DNA of 64,000 bases from Paraburkholderia sacchari (GCF_000785435.2 NZ_JTDB02000002.1:434001-498000), one strand, 5' to 3'; counted from the stretch's first letter, positions 25,547 to 37,671 are shown. Notes: a model not told the origin generated them from the sequence alone. A program made the numbers and translations.

Positions 25547-26135
25547 GAAAACCGTTGTACAGACGAACAACACACTTGGCTCGGTAAAAGAAGTGCCACT
25601 AAAGGCCGTGAAGTTCGCCGAACTGTGGGCGAACTATCCGAGCGGCAATCCATACGACAATCCCGCATACGAGAATCAATGCGCTATTCGCATGAGCGTC
25701 ACGCTTCATCGAGTCGGGATTGGAATGAAGTCCTTTTCGCAGAAACTGATTCGCCCAATGAACGGTGACAAGATCGGGCGAATCTTGCTAGACGGGAAGC
25801 CGACGGCGACGCGTGCGGATGAAATGGGACAATGGCTCAAGTTGCAACCATTCGCAGGTTTGTCGAAAGCCGAAGATGTGACGGGACCGGATTGGGAGGC
25901 GAAAGTTAAAGGTCGCACAGGTATTATCCAGTTTTCGCGTTACTGGTCACGCGACGGCGAGAGCGCAGCGAATGCTAGCGGTGGCCATATCGACCTATGG
26001 AACGGCCTTAAGCTGACGTCGCCGAGTATCGGAGGTGCAATCAACACCTTCATGCGCTTCACGCCTGGCATATCGTCGGCGTGGTACTCCGATTTGGGCA
26101 TGTCCAGGCAAATTCTCTTTTGGGAAATCAAGTGA
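25536..26135 (+). CDS. tae4: Type VI secretion amidase effector, Tae4 family
   Basis: A 199-residue NlpC/P60-like peptidoglycan amidase of the Tae4 family. The catalytic Cys49 lies in YENQCAIRMSVTLHRVGI. The later block GIIQFSRYWSRDGESAANASGGHIDLWNG holds His151 and Asp153, the canonical Tae4 pair. Tae4 enzymes cleave the gamma-D-glutamyl-meso-DAP bond after injection into a rival's periplasm. There is no signal peptide, as expected for a type VI cargo. ATG 25536 follows AGGGTGG; it lies inside the end of the PAAR gene, and the stop overlaps the next gene by four bases. GC content is clearly lower than in flanking genes, suggesting acquisition. It is slightly longer than typical Tae4 (~160-185 residues). 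Confidence 0.9.
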   Translation: MPNKKTVVQTNNTLGSVKEVPLKAVKFAELWANYPSGNPYDNPAYENQCAIRMSVTLHRVGIGMKSFSQKLIRPMNGDKIGRILLDGKPTATRADEMGQWLKLQPFAGLSKAEDVTGPDWEAKVKGRTGIIQFSRYWSRDGESAANASGGHIDLWNGLKLTSPSIGGAINTFMRFTPGISSAWYSDLGMSRQILFWEIK

Positions 26136-26461
26136 AGCGTGCCGCGTGGTCAATCGCGTATCTGTGCGTCGGCGTTCTATTGTCGTGGCAATCGGCGGTA
26201 TGGATGAGTCGATTGTCGCGGCGGTTATCATGGCCCCTGTTCAATACGCGTTGGCATGATTGCTGGGACATTGAGCATTGCGACGTGTCCGCGTTTGGCT
26301 ATGTTTTTATCGTCGCGTTCGTCTTCGTGCCGAGCGTCATTTGGGCGATTGCAGGATTTAAACCCGCTAACAGTACATCGTCACGAGTGCTGACAGCGTC
26401 ACTCCTTACTTTGGGGACTGTCTGTTTCTATCTGTTTTTTTACGCCGTTGTCTTCGGTTGA
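26132..26461 (+). CDS. Putative three-helix membrane immunity protein for Tae4
   Basis: A 109-residue protein starting at GTG 26132, overlapping the tae4 stop (GTGA). Three hydrophobic helices are visible: residues ~4-24, ~55-75 and ~87-108. The positive N-terminus (VKRAAW) predicts N-in, placing the loop at residues ~25-54 in the periplasm. That loop contains DCWDIEHCD with Cys44 and Cys50. Position and coupling make it the expected immunity gene, but Tai4 proteins are soluble periplasmic helical dimers with a signal peptide, and this is not similar by eye. The immunity role is inferred from gene order only. Terminator at 26530. Confidence 0.7.
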   Translation: MKRAAWSIAYLCVGVLLSWQSAVWMSRLSRRLSWPLFNTRWHDCWDIEHCDVSAFGYVFIVAFVFVPSVIWAIAGFKPANSTSSRVLTASLLTLGTVCFYLFFYAVVFG

Positions 26462-26529
26462 CGCTGATTGATGCCAATTGGGTCCGGCCCGATAGGCGCA
26501 CGTTATCGGCCCGGCTTGCCCTGAGGCGC

Positions 26530-26560
26530 AAAAAAGCCGGAGACATGCTCCGGCTTTTTT
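26530..26560. terminator. Bidirectional terminator closing the type VI cassette
   Basis: A perfect 13-bp stem AAAAAAGCCGGAG/CTCCGGCTTTTTT with loop ACATG, located between the convergent immunity candidate and the peptide-binding protein gene. The stem ends give U-tracts on both strands. Confidence 0.93.
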
Positions 26561-26584
26561 CCTCGTACGGTCCTGCGATTAAGG

Positions 26585-28192
26585 CTATTGCACCGCAACA
26601 CCACCGAAGTTCTGCCGCCCGAACGGGCTCACCTGATAGCCGCTCACGTTCGTGCGCGTGATAGCCGCGGCCGTGGGATAGCCGAGCGGAATCCACAGCG
26701 CCTGATCGTGGATGATCTTCTGCGCGGCTTCATAATCCTTCGCGCGCTGCGCCTGATCCGCGGTGGTCTTGCCATCGGCGATCAGCTTGTCGAGCTGTGT
26801 ATCGCAAAAGCGCGCGAAGTTGATGCCCGACTTCACCGCATTGCAGCTAAAGAGCGGCGAGAGGTAGTTGTCGGGGTCGCCGTTGTCGCCGGCCCAGCCC
26901 ATGAACAGCGTGTCGTGCTGGCCCTGCTTCGCTTCCTTGATGAGCTCGCCCCACTCGATCACCTTGATCTCGGCCTTCACGCCGATCTTCGCGAAATCGG
27001 CCTGCAGCAGCTCGGCGCCTGCGCGCGGGTTCGGGTTCAGGACGCTGCCGTTCGGACGCACCCAGATCGTGGTCGCGAAGCCATTGGGCACGCCGGCCTC
27101 CGCGAGCAACTGCTTCGCCTTCGCGATGTCGTGCGGATACGGCGAGATCGACTTGTCGTAGCCCCAGGTGATGGGCGGCCACGGGTTGGTCGCGGGCGTG
27201 GCCGTGTTGTCGAAGATCGCCTTGAGATACGTCGTGCGGTCGAACGCGAGGTTCAGCGCCTGGCGCACCTTCACGTTATCGAGCGGCTTCTTCTGCGTGT
27301 TGAGCGCGACGAAGGCCGTCATGAACGCGGGCGTCTGCACGACCTTGAGCGCCTTGTCGGTTTTGGCGTCGGCCACGTCCTGCGGCTTGGGCGAGAGCGC
27401 GATCTGGCATTCGCCTGCCTTCACCTTTTGTGCGCGCACGGCGGCGTCGGGCGTGATCGCGTAGATCAGGCGCTCAACTTTGGGCTTGGGTCCCCAGTAC
27501 GTCGGGTTCGCGTCGTAGCGGATCACGGCGTCCTTGGTGTAGCTCTTGAGCACGAACGGGCCCGTGCCCACGGGCTTCGCGTTCAGGTCGATCTGCTTGC
27601 CGGCCTTGAGCAGCTGGTCCGCGTATTCGGACGAGTAGATCGACGCGAAGCCCATCGTGAGGATCGGCAAGAAAGTGGCGTTCGGCTCGTTGAGCTCGAA
27701 CTTCACCGTGTTCGCGTCGACCTTCGTGATCGACTTGATGAGCTTCGGCAGGCCCATCGACTGCGCATGCGGGAAGCCGCTCGCGCCCGCTACCTTGTGC
27801 CACGGATTGTCGGCGTCGAGCATGCGGCCGAAGGTGAAGACCACGTCGTCGGCGCTGAGCGCGCGCGTGGGCTTGAACCATTCGGTGGTCTGGAACTGCA
27901 CGCTGGGACGCAGATGGAACGTGTAGGTCAGGCCGTCGGCGCTCACGTCCCACGACTGCGCGAGCGCGGGCACGACCTTCTTCTGCGCTTCGTCGTAGGC
28001 GACGAGCGAGTTGAAGATCACGTCGGCGGATGCGTTGGTGGTCACGAGCGAGTTGAACTGCACGACGTCGAAGCCGTCCGGGCTCGATTCGGTGCACACC
28101 GTGAGCGGTTTCGCGAGCGCGGGCAGGGCCGCGCAGGCGAGCGCCGCGCCAAGCGCGGCGGCGAGCACGGGAGCGGGCGAGAGGAAGCGCAT
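26585..28192 (-). CDS. ABC transporter substrate-binding protein, peptide type (SBP family 5, DppA-like)
   Basis: A 535-residue periplasmic binding protein. A signal peptide (about residues 1-27, VLAAALGAALACAALPALAKP) is followed by LTVCTESSPDGFDVVQFNSLVTTNASADVIFNSLVAYDE, close to the DppA N-terminus, and later VRQALNLAFDRTTYLKAIF and NPNPRAGAELLQADFAKIGVKAEI. It binds di- or oligopeptides (haem in some species) for an ABC importer. No permease or ATPase genes adjoin it in this window, so it is an orphan or lies apart from its partners. GGAG lies ahead of the ATG. Confidence 0.93.
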   Translation of the reverse strand: MRFLSPAPVLAAALGAALACAALPALAKPLTVCTESSPDGFDVVQFNSLVTTNASADVIFNSLVAYDEAQKKVVPALAQSWDVSADGLTYTFHLRPSVQFQTTEWFKPTRALSADDVVFTFGRMLDADNPWHKVAGASGFPHAQSMGLPKLIKSITKVDANTVKFELNEPNATFLPILTMGFASIYSSEYADQLLKAGKQIDLNAKPVGTGPFVLKSYTKDAVIRYDANPTYWGPKPKVERLIYAITPDAAVRAQKVKAGECQIALSPKPQDVADAKTDKALKVVQTPAFMTAFVALNTQKKPLDNVKVRQALNLAFDRTTYLKAIFDNTATPATNPWPPITWGYDKSISPYPHDIAKAKQLLAEAGVPNGFATTIWVRPNGSVLNPNPRAGAELLQADFAKIGVKAEIKVIEWGELIKEAKQGQHDTLFMGWAGDNGDPDNYLSPLFSCNAVKSGINFARFCDTQLDKLIADGKTTADQAQRAKDYEAAQKIIHDQALWIPLGYPTAAAITRTNVSGYQVSPFGRQNFGGVAVQ

Positions 28193-28350
28193 GGGGTCTC
28201 CAGGGGTGTCCGATTGGCTTTATAGCCGGCCAAGCTTATCGAACGGAGATTGCGCAGACAACAACATAATCGGCATACCCATATGGGGCGCGATCGGGCG
28301 AGGCGGTCGTGCAGCGGCCATGCGGGGATTGTGCCGATCAGCCTCGGCGG

Positions 28351-29124
28351 TCAATGCTGGGCGGCGCGCGGCTTGCGCGGGGCGCGTTCGAACGCGCGAT
28401 CGTAGAGCCAGCGCGGCAGTACGCCGAGCAGGGCCGCAACCACGCGCATCGGCCATGGGAACACCGCGAAGGCGGTGCCGCGCGCGATGGCGTCGGCGGC
28501 CTTGGCGGCGAAGCGCTCGGCATCCATGAGGAACGGCATGCGATACGGGTTCTTCGCCGTCATCGGCGTGCGGATGTAGCCCGGCGCGATCGTCACCACG
28601 CGCACCTTGAACGGTCGCATCTCCACGCGCAGCGACTCCAGATACGCGAACGCTGCCGCCTTCGAGGCACTGTAGGCGCCCGAGCCCGGCAGCCCGCGCA
28701 CGCCTGCCACGCTCGCGATGCCCATGAGGGTGCCGCGCCGCGCTTGCGCCATTGCTTGCGCGAACGGCTCGAAGGTGGCGACCATGCCGAAGTAGTTGGT
28801 GTCCATCACGTCGCGGAACGTGGCGAGATCGCCATGACCGGTGAGTACGCCACGGCTCACGCCCGCGTTGGCGATCACCACGTCGGGCAGCCCGTGCTCG
28901 GCGATGAAGGCGCGCGCGGCGGCGGCGAGCGCATCGGCGTCGCGCACATCGACGCAATAAAGGGAGATGGGGTGCTGGGGATGGGATTGACGGAAGGCCT
29001 CGAGCGCATCGGCGCGGCGCGCGACGAGCCCGAGGGTGGCGCCGCGCCGCGCGTATTCGGCGGCGAGCGCCGCGCCGATGCCGCTCGACGCGCCGGTGAT
29101 GAAGACCTTCAAGGGTGACGTCAT
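28351..29124 (-). CDS. Short-chain dehydrogenase/reductase (SDR)
   Basis: A 257-residue classical SDR. It shows GASSGIGAALAAEYA (TGxxxGxG-type cofactor loop), VIANAGVSRG (NAG), the catalytic Ser in IASVAGVRG and GAYSASKAAA (Tyr and Lys), and the substrate-side motif IAPGYIRTPMT. Substrate unknown; similar proteins reduce ketones or fatty acid derivatives. Two starts are possible: GTG 29142, overlapping the dsbA stop, or ATG 29124. The latter fits the family N-terminus and was chosen. It is co-directional with dsbA and the SPOR protein gene. Confidence 0.88.
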   Translation of the reverse strand: MTSPLKVFITGASSGIGAALAAEYARRGATLGLVARRADALEAFRQSHPQHPISLYCVDVRDADALAAAARAFIAEHGLPDVVIANAGVSRGVLTGHGDLATFRDVMDTNYFGMVATFEPFAQAMAQARRGTLMGIASVAGVRGLPGSGAYSASKAAAFAYLESLRVEMRPFKVRVVTIAPGYIRTPMTAKNPYRMPFLMDAERFAAKAADAIARGTAFAVFPWPMRVVAALLGVLPRWLYDRAFERAPRKPRAAQH

Positions 29125-29138
29125 ACCGGCGCGCGGGC

Positions 29139-29777
29139 TCACATCTTCTTGGCGCGGATTTGCGAGATGATGAAGTCCATCACCTGGAGCGTGCCCGGCA
29201 GGCTGTTGGTCGCGGCCGGACCCGTCTCGTACTTGCCCTGGATGGCGATGGTCGGCACGCCGTCGATCTTGTACGCGGTTTGCATGGCATTGCCGCGCTG
29301 GAGCGCGCTCTGCGTCGAGAACGAGTTGTACGCTTCCATGTACTTCTTCGGATCGACGCCTTGAGTGGCGAGGAACTTCGCCTGATCTTCGGGCGTGAGC
29401 AGGTAGTTCTTGTTCACGTGGATTTCATGGAAGATGACCGGCGTGAGCTTCTGCGTGAGGCCGAGCGCGTCGAGCGCGTAGAGCATCTTCGAATGCGGGA
29501 TGAAGTCGTCGCGGAATGCCACCGGCACGCGCTTGAACACGACGTCCGGGCCTTGCTTCTTGATCCAGTCTTCGAGCAGCGGGTCGAATTCGTTGCAGTG
29601 CGGGCAGCCGTACCACATGAACTCGATGACCTGGATCTTGCCCGCGGGCACGTCGAGGGGCTGCACGGCCTTGAGGACCGTGTAGTCCTTGCCGGCAACA
29701 GGCGCTTCGGGCGAGGCGTGGGCCGCACCGGCCAGCATCGAGAGCGAGACCAAAAGCGTTCCGAGAAGTCGTTTCAT
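29139..29777 (-). CDS. dsbA: Thiol:disulfide interchange protein DsbA
   Basis: A 212-residue periplasmic thioredoxin-fold oxidase. It has a signal peptide of about 21 residues (MKRLLGTLLVSLSMLAGAAHA), active site Cys58-Pro-His-Cys61 in FMWYGCPHCNEF, and cis-Pro in KIDGVPTIAIQGKY. It introduces disulfides into exported proteins and is reoxidised by DsbB. It lies between a SPOR-domain protein gene and an SDR gene, a common Burkholderiales order argS-SPOR-dsbA. Confidence 0.95.
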   Translation of the reverse strand: MKRLLGTLLVSLSMLAGAAHASPEAPVAGKDYTVLKAVQPLDVPAGKIQVIEFMWYGCPHCNEFDPLLEDWIKKQGPDVVFKRVPVAFRDDFIPHSKMLYALDALGLTQKLTPVIFHEIHVNKNYLLTPEDQAKFLATQGVDPKKYMEAYNSFSTQSALQRGNAMQTAYKIDGVPTIAIQGKYETGPAATNSLPGTLQVMDFIISQIRAKKM

Positions 29778-29870
29778 AGCGTGTTATTCCAGTGAACGGG
29801 GCCGGCGGCGTCCGGCGAGGCGGTGCGCGAGCGCGTCATGCGCGCTCGCGCGGGTGATGCATCAGGTGGG

Positions 29871-30713
29871 TTACTGCTTCGTGAAGCGGATTACAGCGGT
29901 GTCGATCCCGGCATCAGACAGACGCTGACGGTTCGAGTTCATGTCTTCGAATTTCGAGAACGGCCCGATGCGCACGCGGTAGTACGTGATACCGCCCGCG
30001 TCGCGCTGCGTCACCTTCGACTCGAACCCCTGGAACGCGAGACGCGCGCGCTGCTGCTCGGCGTCCGCCGCGGTCTTGTACGCGCCCACCTGCAGGAAGT
30101 AGCCGGTGTTGGCGTCGCCGGCCGTGGGGGCGCCCGGCTTGGCGTTGTTCGCGCCGCTTGCGTTGTTTGCATTCGGCGCGGGGATGGCGTTGGGCGCCTT
30201 CTGCGGCTGATTGTTGGCGAGCTGCTGCGCGGGCGCGTTCGGCGCTTGCGGCTTCGGCGCGGCGGTCGAGGGCTTCGGCGCGACCGCGACGCCGTTATTG
30301 GCACCGCTGTTGGCCTGGTTATTGGCCTGGTTATTGGCGTGATCCGCGCCGTTGTCGGCGGAAGCCGACGGCGGCACTTCGACGATCTGCGGCTCTTCGA
30401 GCATGCCCGAGGATTGCGACTGGTTCGTGGTCTGGCCCGGCGCGGTGTTCGGCGGCGTGCTTTGTGCGGCCTGCGGCGGCACCGGCTGGCCCGGCGTCTT
30501 GCCTTGCAGCACGCGGTTCGGATCGTATTGTTCGGCCTGGCTCGCGTCGGTGGGCGGGGCGACCTTCGCGACGAACGGCGTGGGCGAGCGCGTGATATAG
30601 AGCGCCACGACCACCGCGATCGCAAGGCCGACAATCAGGCCCAGCACGACACCGAGAAAAGTACCCCCGGACTGTTTCGACTGCTGCTTCGTAGTGCGGC
30701 GCGGTTTTGCCAT
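29871..30713 (-). CDS. SPOR domain-containing membrane protein (FtsN-like)
   Basis: A 280-residue protein. A basic N-terminus (MAKPRRTTKQQSKQ) is followed by one transmembrane helix (~residues 18-42, LGVVLGLIVGLAIAVVVALYI), then a long Pro/Ala/Asn/Gln-rich periplasmic linker with NNQAN repeats. The C-terminal SPOR domain (~200-280, GYFLQVGAYKTAADAEQQRARLAF...YRVRIGPFSKFEDMN) binds denuded septal peptidoglycan. This architecture is that of FtsN, so a role in cell division is likely. ATG 30713 follows CAGGTGA; the upstream extension in frame overlaps the argS end and is not convincing. Confidence 0.9.
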   Translation of the reverse strand: MAKPRRTTKQQSKQSGGTFLGVVLGLIVGLAIAVVVALYITRSPTPFVAKVAPPTDASQAEQYDPNRVLQGKTPGQPVPPQAAQSTPPNTAPGQTTNQSQSSGMLEEPQIVEVPPSASADNGADHANNQANNQANSGANNGVAVAPKPSTAAPKPQAPNAPAQQLANNQPQKAPNAIPAPNANNASGANNAKPGAPTAGDANTGYFLQVGAYKTAADAEQQRARLAFQGFESKVTQRDAGGITYYRVRIGPFSKFEDMNSNRQRLSDAGIDTAVIRFTKQ

Positions 30714-30854
30714 CGTCTGAATCACCTGCAAACAAGAGAATCTGGAACGGCGCGTATCCGCGTGCGGATGCGCCCCAAACATGTCGTGCGCGGCTTCGCG
30801 CGGCGCGCCGGCGGCGGGTTCGCTGCCGGCGTGCTGCATGCGAAGCGAGTCGTG

Positions 30855-32639
30855 TTACATGCGCTCGGGCGCCGAAACGCCGATCACGGCGAGGCCGTTC
30901 GCGAGCACCTGGCGCGTGGCTGCGAGCAGCGCCACGCGCGCGTCGCGCACGGCGGCATCGTCGACGAGAACGCGTTCGGCATTGTAGAACGAGTGAAACT
31001 CAGCCGCGAGTTCGCGCAAATAGAACGCCACGGCGTGCGGCGCGAGCTCCGTGGCGGCATGCGTGAGCATGTCGGGGAACTCTCCGAGTTTCGCGATGAG
31101 CGCGAGCGCGCGCTCGCTGTCGAGCGGCGCGAGGTCGACCTTGGGCAGCGCGGCCAGCTTGCCGCCGTGCTTGCCCTGCCAGTCGCCGAGAATCGACGAG
31201 ATGCGTGCATGCGCGTACTGCACGTAGTACACGGGGTTTTCGTCGTTTTCCTTCAGCGCGAGGTCGATGTCGAACACGAATTCGGTGTCGGCCTTGCGCG
31301 AGATGAGGAAGAAGCGCACGGCGTCGCGCCCGCGGCGGATGGTGGCTTCGTCCAGCAGGTCGGGCGCGACTTCGCTGCCCGGGTTCGCGCCGCCCGACCA
31401 TTCGATCAGGTCGCGCACGGTCACGTAGCTGCCCGCGCGCTTGGAGATCTTCACTTCCTGGCCATCGCGCATCACGGTGACCATCTTGTGCAGCACGTAG
31501 TCGGGGTAGCCCTTCGGGATGCCCACGCCGAGCGCCTGCAAACCTGCGCGCACGCGCGCGATGGTGCCGTGGTGGTCCGAGCCCTGGATGTTGATGACCT
31601 TGGTGAAGCCGCGCTCCCACTTGGTCACGTGATAGGCGACGTCGGGCAGGAAGTACGTGTAGGTGCCGTCGGACTTGCGCATCACGCGGTCCTTGTCGTC
31701 GCCGTAGTCGGTGGTCTTGAGCCACAGCGCGCCGTCCTGCTCGTAGGTCTGGCCCGAGGCGACGAGCGCCTCGACGGTCTTCTCGACGCGGCCTTCCGTG
31801 TACAGCGAAGATTCGAGGTAGTAGCGGTCGAACTTCACGCCGAACGCCTGCAGATCCAGATCCTGCTCGTGGCGCAGATACGCAACGGCGAAGCGGCGGA
31901 TCGCTTCGAGGTCCTCGGGGTCCTGCGCGCCCTTCACGGGCTCGCCGTCCTTGGCGGCGACGGTCGCGCCCTCGAGATAGTCGCGCGCGATGTCGGCGAT
32001 GTATTCGCCGTTGTACGCCGCTTCGGGCCAGCCTGCGTCGCCGGGCTTGAGGCCGCGCGCGCGCGCCTGGGTGGAGATGGCGAGGTTGCCGATCTGCACG
32101 CCCGCGTCGTTGTAGTAGAACTCGCGATGCACGTCGTAGCCCTGCGAGGCGAGGACGTTCGAGATTGCGTCGCCGAGCGCGGCCTGGCGGCCGTGGCCGA
32201 CGTGCAGCGGGCCGGTGGGGTTGGCCGAGACGAACTCGACCAGCACGTGCCGGCCCGCTTCGCGCTGCGAGCGGCCGAACGCGGCGCCTTCGGCGAACAC
32301 GGCGTTAAGCACGGCGCGCTTGGCGTCGGCGGTGAGGCGCAGGTTGATGAAGCCGGGGCCGGCCACTTCGGCGTCGGCGATCAGGCCGGCCGCGGCGGGC
32401 AGCGTCTTCACGGTTTCGACGATCTGCTGGGCCAGCGCGCGCGGATTGGTGCGCAGCGGCTTGGCGAGCTGCATCGCCACGTTGCAGGCGACATCGCCGT
32501 GCGCGGCGACCTTCGGGCGCTCGAGCGCGATGGCGGGAACGACGAATGCGGCCTCGGCGGCGCCTTCGGTAGCCTGGGCCACCTTGGCGACGGCGTCGGC
32601 GAGCAAGGTCTCCAGGGTCAGTTTCTGTGCGGGCAGCAT
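30855..32639 (-). CDS. argS: Arginyl-tRNA synthetase
   Basis: A 594-residue class I synthetase charging tRNA-Arg. Seen are the N-terminal additional domain, the HIGH-equivalent in [20 protein letters not shown] (about residue 130), QIGNLA and [11 protein letters not shown] segments, the KMSKS-equivalent [12 protein letters not shown] and the C-terminal anticodon-binding DALR domain ending [15 protein letters not shown]. Length is normal. ATG 32639 ([17 protein letters not shown]) fits the family; an in-frame extension to 32855 is rejected. It heads the leftward argS-SPOR-dsbA-SDR group. Confidence 0.97.
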   Translation of the reverse strand: MLPAQKLTLETLLADAVAKVAQATEGAAEAAFVVPAIALERPKVAAHGDVACNVAMQLAKPLRTNPRALAQQIVETVKTLPAAAGLIADAEVAGPGFINLRLTADAKRAVLNAVFAEGAAFGRSQREAGRHVLVEFVSANPTGPLHVGHGRQAALGDAISNVLASQGYDVHREFYYNDAGVQIGNLAISTQARARGLKPGDAGWPEAAYNGEYIADIARDYLEGATVAAKDGEPVKGAQDPEDLEAIRRFAVAYLRHEQDLDLQAFGVKFDRYYLESSLYTEGRVEKTVEALVASGQTYEQDGALWLKTTDYGDDKDRVMRKSDGTYTYFLPDVAYHVTKWERGFTKVINIQGSDHHGTIARVRAGLQALGVGIPKGYPDYVLHKMVTVMRDGQEVKISKRAGSYVTVRDLIEWSGGANPGSEVAPDLLDEATIRRGRDAVRFFLISRKADTEFVFDIDLALKENDENPVYYVQYAHARISSILGDWQGKHGGKLAALPKVDLAPLDSERALALIAKLGEFPDMLTHAATELAPHAVAFYLRELAAEFHSFYNAERVLVDDAAVRDARVALLAATRQVLANGLAVIGVSAPERM

Positions 32640-32869
32640 GCTTGTTGCAAGTCCTGTGCGGGTAGTGGGGGGCGGGGCTGGCAGCCGTGGCGGCGGGCCG
32701 GCGGCGAGTTCGGCATCGCGCCTCGCGCCGCTTTGGGCAGATCTTGCGCGTGGCCGCGCCCTGCGGGTAATTCCGTCCAGACGGATTTTAGCAGGTGCTA
32801 ATATGTGAAAAGAGTTGTGGAACGAGAAGCCCGAAGCGGGCCCCGAAAAACACAAAGGAGAGAGCAGAT

Positions 32870-33196
32870 ATGCTGGTTACGTTCAAATGCCACGCAGCGC
32901 CCGACGTGACGATGCTGGAAAACCTGGCTCAGTACCTCCTCGGCATTATCGGCAAGCGGCTTGGTCCGCGCGGCGTAATTACGCACGACGAGCTCGACAC
33001 CGCCATCAGCAAGCTCGAAGCCGCCATCGCCACCGACAAGAAGGAACGTGCCGAGCACGAGGGGCATTTCCACGACGGCGAGGACGGCCACGAGCCTCAC
33101 GAATTGCCGCCGGGCCTCGCGCAACGCGCGTTTCCGTTCCTAGACATGCTGCGTGCGGCGAAACAGGAGGACAACGACGTCCTTTGGGGTCTTTGA
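32870..33196 (+). CDS. DUF1840 family protein
   Basis: A 108-residue cytoplasmic protein of the DUF1840 family of beta- and gammaproteobacteria; function unknown. It starts [29 protein letters not shown], has an acidic/His-rich middle ([17 protein letters not shown], possibly metal-binding) and ends with [32 protein letters not shown] precedes the ATG. It is divergent from argS and ends at a strong bidirectional terminator. Confidence 0.88.
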   Translation: MLVTFKCHAAPDVTMLENLAQYLLGIIGKRLGPRGVITHDELDTAISKLEAAIATDKKERAEHEGHFHDGEDGHEPHELPPGLAQRAFPFLDMLRAAKQEDNDVLWGL

Positions 33197-33219
33197 GCCG
33201 CGCCCCCGAACCGGCATCT

Positions 33220-33267
33220 CCAAAGCAAAGAGCCCGCACAGCGAACTGTGCGGGCTCTTTGCTTTGG
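33220..33267. terminator. Bidirectional terminator
   Basis: A perfect 22-bp stem (33220-33241 pairing with 33246-33267) with loop CGAA between the convergent DUF1840 and small secreted protein genes. It includes AAAGAGCCCGCACAG. Confidence 0.93.
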
Positions 33268-33298
33268 TACTCGCGGCTTTTTCTGGCTGCCGCGCGGC

Positions 33299-33517
33299 TT
33301 ACTGGCTGGCGGCCGCCGGCGCTGCTGCCGAGGCGGCGGAAGCGGCACCCTTCGGAGCCTTCTGCTTCTTCGGCTTCTTCACGTGCTTCTGGGTAGGGGC
33401 CGAATACGACGACACGTCGCTTGCCTCCTGGTGCACGGCGGCCGGCTGCTGGGCGAACGACGGCTGCGAGAGCGCCGCGACGCCGAAGGCGGTCAACATC
33501 AACATCAGCTTCTTCAT
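33299..33517 (-). CDS. Small secreted Lys/Ala-rich hypothetical protein
   Basis: A 72-residue protein of unknown function. Residues 1-22 are a signal peptide (MKKLMLMLTAFGVAALSQPSFA). The mature part has a basic patch (KHVKKPKKQKAPK) and an Ala/Ser-rich tail. GGAG stands ahead of the ATG. Such short basic periplasmic peptides are frequent in Burkholderiales; no domain is recognised. It sits between the terminator at 33220 and the end of metH. Confidence 0.7.
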   Translation of the reverse strand: MKKLMLMLTAFGVAALSQPSFAQQPAAVHQEASDVSSYSAPTQKHVKKPKKQKAPKGAASAASAAAPAAASQ

Positions 33518-33628
33518 ATGATTATCTCCGGACGACTTTTAAGGACTTGCTGATGAACGAGCCGGAGCGGCGCCAGAGGATGCGTGCCGCGTTGGGCTTG
33601 GGGTGCTGCGCGGTCATCTTACAAAGCC

Positions 33629-33667
33629 GAAAAAAAGCCGAGAATTCGCGTGCGCAAAATACTCGGC
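33629..33667 (-). terminator. Probable terminator of the metH operon
   Basis: On the minus strand GCCGAG and CTCGGC flank a 19-base loop, followed by seven T. It lies about 45 bases beyond the methionine synthase stop. The loop is long, so confidence is moderate. Confidence 0.65.
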
Positions 33668-33709
33668 CTATCGGTTTTCGTATGTCGGCGTAGTGTCGAT
33701 GCCGGTGTT

Positions 33710-36427
<2,718 letters not shown>

Positions 36428-36497
36428 GGCGTGGGACCGGGTCGTCAGAGTGTCGTGGTGAGTCGGCGCGTGGGTGCTTCGCTATGGCGTTATGGCC

Positions 36498-37568
36498 TTA
36501 TGCAGCGTCGCGATATTGCCCGGGCCAGCGGCGCGGCTTGATTTCGGCGACCGCCCTGGCAATCGCGGCGATGTGCTCGGGCGTCGTGCCGCAGCAGCCG
36601 CCCGCGACGTTCACGAGGCCAGCCGTTGCGAATTCCTTGAGCAGTGCCGAAGTATCGGCCGGCGTCTCGTCGAAGCCGGTGTCGCTCATCGGATTGGGCA
36701 GGCCCGCGTTCGGGTAGCACGACACGTACGTATCGCACAGCTTCGCGAGCTCGGCGATGTACGGGCGCATGAGCGCGGCGCCCAGGGCGCAGTTCAGGCC
36801 GAACGTGAGCGGCTTCGCGTGACGCAGCGAATTCCAGAACGCCTCGACGGTCTGGCCCGAGAGAATGCGGCCCGACGCGTCGGTGACGGTGCCCGAGATC
36901 ATGATCGGCAGGTTCTCGCCGGTGTCTTCGAACAACTGGTCGAGCGCGAACAGCGCGGCCTTGGCGTTGAGCGTGTCGAAGATCGTCTCGACGAGGAACA
37001 GGTCGCAGCCGCCGTCCATCAGCGCCTTGGCCTGCTCGTAATACGCGCGGCGCAGTTCTTCGAACGTGACGTTGCGCGCGCCCGGATCGTTCACGTCGGG
37101 CGAGATGCTCGCGGTCTTCGGCGTCGGTCCGATGGCGCCCGCAACGAAGCGCGGCTTGTCGGGCGTCGAGTACTTTTCGCACGCGGCGCGCGCGAGCTTC
37201 GCCGATTCGAGATTCATCTCGACGGCGAGTTCGCCCATGCCGTAGTCGTCCTGCGCCACGGTGGTCGCGCCGAAGGTGTTGGTCTCGATGATGTCCGCGC
37301 CCGCTGCGAGATACTGCTCGTGAATTTCGCTGATGATGTGCGGCTGCGTGATCGAGAGCAGCTCGTTGTTGCCCTTGATGTCACGCGAATAGTCGGCGAA
37401 GCGCTGGCCGCGGTAGGCGGCTTCGTCGAGCTTGTAGCGCTGGATCATCGTGCCCATCGCGCCGTCCAGGATCAGGATGCGCGAAGCGAGCAGCGCGGGC
37501 AATGCGGCGCCGCGTGTGTACGAGGTGGCCCCGGCGGGGCGCGAAGCGTGTTCGGCAAGCTGGTTCAT
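36498..37568 (-). CDS. Homocysteine S-methyltransferase module of split methionine synthase
   Basis: A 356-residue Hcy-binding barrel, equivalent to the MetH N-terminal domain. Seen are [19 protein letters not shown], the first zinc Cys in [14 protein letters not shown] and the paired zinc Cys in [18 protein letters not shown] near the C-terminus. It supplies zinc-activated homocysteine to the cobalamin protein encoded next. It starts at ATG 37568 and lies in the same operon as the larger metH part. A GC hairpin GCGGGG-GAG-CCCCGC at 37625-37639 lies in its upstream region; no cobalamin or SAH riboswitch consensus was seen. Confidence 0.94.
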   Translation of the reverse strand: MNQLAEHASRPAGATSYTRGAALPALLASRILILDGAMGTMIQRYKLDEAAYRGQRFADYSRDIKGNNELLSITQPHIISEIHEQYLAAGADIIETNTFGATTVAQDDYGMGELAVEMNLESAKLARAACEKYSTPDKPRFVAGAIGPTPKTASISPDVNDPGARNVTFEELRRAYYEQAKALMDGGCDLFLVETIFDTLNAKAALFALDQLFEDTGENLPIMISGTVTDASGRILSGQTVEAFWNSLRHAKPLTFGLNCALGAALMRPYIAELAKLCDTYVSCYPNAGLPNPMSDTGFDETPADTSALLKEFATAGLVNVAGGCCGTTPEHIAAIARAVAEIKPRRWPGQYRDAA

Positions 37569-37671
37569 GGATGGCGGGCGGACAAAAGCGCCGGAGGACT
37601 GGGAAACCTGTCATTGTAACGGTAGCGGGGGAGCCCCGCTGGCGCGCCACCTGGATGGCCCCTGAAAATGA

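Noticed and set aside
29823..32801. Open frame of about 990 codons on the plus strand opposite the SPOR and argS genes
   Set aside because: Repetitive Arg/Val/His composition and no domain. The opposite strand encodes full-length arginyl-tRNA synthetase with its motifs.
37569..37660. SAH or cobalamin riboswitch in the metH leader
   Set aside because: Only a short GC hairpin is present. The SAH riboswitch core and the cobalamin B12-box were not found by eye.
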